Below are positions 51,039-52,160 of a stretch of 52,160 nt of DNA, piece by piece (within the stretch, counting starts at the first letter, position 1; every line of letters begins with the position of its first letter). Both the position numbers and the translations under genes were made by a program. The notes beneath the pieces are model-generated. The model was not told the origin of the DNA, ran no database searches, and was given only the letters and a program-made list of their open reading frames with translations. The DNA is from Acidimicrobiia bacterium (lineage in GTDB: Bacteria > Actinomycetota > Acidimicrobiia > Acidimicrobiales > Poriferisodalaceae), in contig JAJDVQ010000071.1 of NCBI GenBank assembly GCA_022826045.1, positions 1 to 52,160 of the forward strand, given 5' to 3'.

Positions 51039-52160
51039 GGGTCCGTTTGTAGGGGTCGAGGCCCTGCTGGGATCGGTGTTCGTGAGACGCCGAACCTTGG
51101 AGGGCCTCGATGGCGAGAGATGTTATGTCGGTGCGGCTGTGGCTGCCGCAGGTGCGGGTGCTGGGGGTGGTGGTCGACGCGCCCGAGCGGCTGGCGGTGC
51201 GGGTCGCCTCGACGGTGGGGCGCCCGAAGTGCCCGGACTGCGGGACGCCGAGCAGGCGGACCCATGACCGCCGCGACAACAAGGTGCGCGACCTGGAGGT
51301 GTCGGGCCGGCCGACCACGCTGGTCTGGGAGCGGCGGCGCATGGTCTGCGAGCCGTGCGGCCGTCGATTCTGTGAGGACCACCCGGCGTTCGAGGGTCGC
51401 CTCACGGCCCGGCTGGCGCGTCGTGCGGTGGCCGACGCGCGGGCGATGACGGTCAACGCGGCGGCCCGCCGTCACCGGCTGGGCTGGGATCTGGTGAACT
51501 CGCTGGTGGTCGCCTGGGCGGGGCTGGTCGGCGAGCATCGCCGTCAGCGAAGGTGCCGGCTGCTGTTGGTCGATGAGACCTCGATCCGCAAACGGCGCCG
51601 CTACGTGACGGTGCTGGTCAACGGCGACACCGGCGAGGTGCCCGCTATGGTGCCCCACCGCAGCCAGGCAGCCCTGACGGCGTTCCTGGCCGCTCAGGGG
51701 CACCGCTGGTGCCGCGGCGTCAAGGTCGTCGTGCCCGACGGCTCGGCGGCGTACAAGGCGGCGATCAACCAGCGGCTCGGCCACGCCCGCCACGTGCCGG
51801 GGCCGCTTCCACGCCGTCAGATGGTTCGCAGCCGGGCTGACCGCGGTGCGCCGCGACGTCCAGCGCCGCCCCGAAGGCGCAAAGCCCCGCTTCGACCCCG
51901 ACGTGTTCCGGGCGCGGTTCTTGCTGATGCGCAGACCCGACACGCTCGACGCCGCCGAGCAGGAACGCCTCGACGGCCTGTTCGCCGCCCACCCCAGGCT
52001 CAAAGCCGCCTGGGACGCTCTCGGCGAGCTGCACGGCCTCTACCTCGCCAAAGACCGCAAAGACGCCCTCGCTGCCCTGGACCGGTTCGCCGACATCTAC
52101 AGCACCGGGCAGATCCCCGAGTTCAGCAGCGTCGTCGACACCTTCCTCGCCTGGCACGAG
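51039..52160 (+). mobile_element. ISL3-family insertion sequence, left part (runs off right edge)
   Basis: The left boundary is inferred at GGGTCCGTTTGTAGGGG (from about 51039), 71 bases before the transposase start, where coding potential of the interrupted minus-strand gene ends. ISL3 elements have GG-starting terminal repeats and eight-base target duplications. The right end is outside the window, so neither repeat nor duplication can be checked. Confidence 0.7.
51110..52160 (+). pseudogene. ISL3-family transposase, frameshifted and incomplete at right edge
   Basis: From ATG 51110 (GGAGG six bases upstream) the frame has a zinc-finger N-terminus (GRPKCPDCGTPSRRTHDRRD ... MVCEPCGRRFCEDH), a helix-turn-helix region (AAARRHRLGWDLVNSLV), and the DDE start LLLVDETSIRKRRRYVTVL and KVVVPDGSAAYKAAI. 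At a G4 run (51799-51802) the frame is lost; one G fewer restores RFHAVRWFAAGLTAVRRDV, the conserved ISL3 'D.FHvvr...' block, and the reading continues to the edge (DTLDAAEQERLDGLF, IPEFSSVVDTFLAWHE). The last catalytic Glu would follow. It may be a mutation or a slip site. Confidence 0.85.

Noticed and set aside
50732..52003. 423-codon minus-strand open frame spanning the ISL3 element and the truncated gene
   Set aside because: It crosses the element boundary and is antisense to the transposase; Pro/Arg/His-rich shadow.

Overview
The window comes from a GC-rich actinobacterium. HemQ (the coproheme branch of heme synthesis), a DUF2342 'F420-associated' metalloprotease, ClpC, a LytR_C-type wall protein, an LppM-type lipoprotein and heavy use of GTG starts all fit Actinomycetota. 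The mix of fatty-acid oxidation genes, a Rieske/dimethylglycine-dehydrogenase-like cluster and a lone CIRCE-controlled groL suggests Acidimicrobiia, but no marker gene here proves the class.

Layout. (1) 1-7.3 kb is accessory DNA: the start of an IS5-type transposase, a lone IS3/IS6110-like terminal repeat, a scrap of an ABC ATPase, a DUF4143 ATPase, and a tightly coupled four-gene minus-strand operon (GHKL ATPase, unknown 334 aa, unknown 262 aa possibly DUF6339, C5-cytosine DNA methyltransferase). That operon looks like a restriction or defence system without a recognisable nuclease. (2) 7.3-37.9 kb is mainly chromosomal backbone: hemQ, fdhD, groL with a perfect CIRCE, glycerate kinase, a LytR_C protein, upp; a divergent five-gene catabolic module (PrpD-like, Rieske oxygenase, aminotransferase, FAD/aminomethyltransferase, MDR dehydrogenase); tRNA-Thr(UGU); rlmB-ispF-ispD-lppM-clpC; polyprenyl synthase-folP; 3-hydroxyacyl-CoA dehydrogenase, acyl-CoA dehydrogenase and a thioesterase; and the operon DUF2342-tilS-hpt-(degenerate phosphatase-like)-folB-folK-lysS. 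Dispersed and inverted intergenic repeats occur near 22.9, 24.0 and 28.7 kb. (3) 37.9-52.16 kb is a second accessory island that begins inside a broken DUF4389 gene. It holds a toxin-first HigBA pair with its promoter and operator, an array of five GTTCAC hexamers about 20 bp apart in front of a frameshifted AAA ATPase, a type I restriction-modification operon (hsdM-hsdS-hsdR) whose hsdM carries one in-frame amber codon, small unknown genes, an AbiGi-like candidate abortive-infection protein, a HicB-like antitoxin, a gene cut off by an ISL3 element, and that element's frameshifted transposase running off the right edge.

How it fits together: the backbone supplies isoprenoid precursors (ispD/ispF to the prenyl synthase), folate (folP, folB, folK, with the GcvT-like protein a likely folate user), purine and pyrimidine salvage (hpt, upp), tRNA functions and proteostasis (groL, clpC). 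The two flanks are defence islands in decay: at least five genes there are broken by stops, frameshifts or insertion, while the left four-gene operon, HigBA, hsdS and hsdR keep intact frames.
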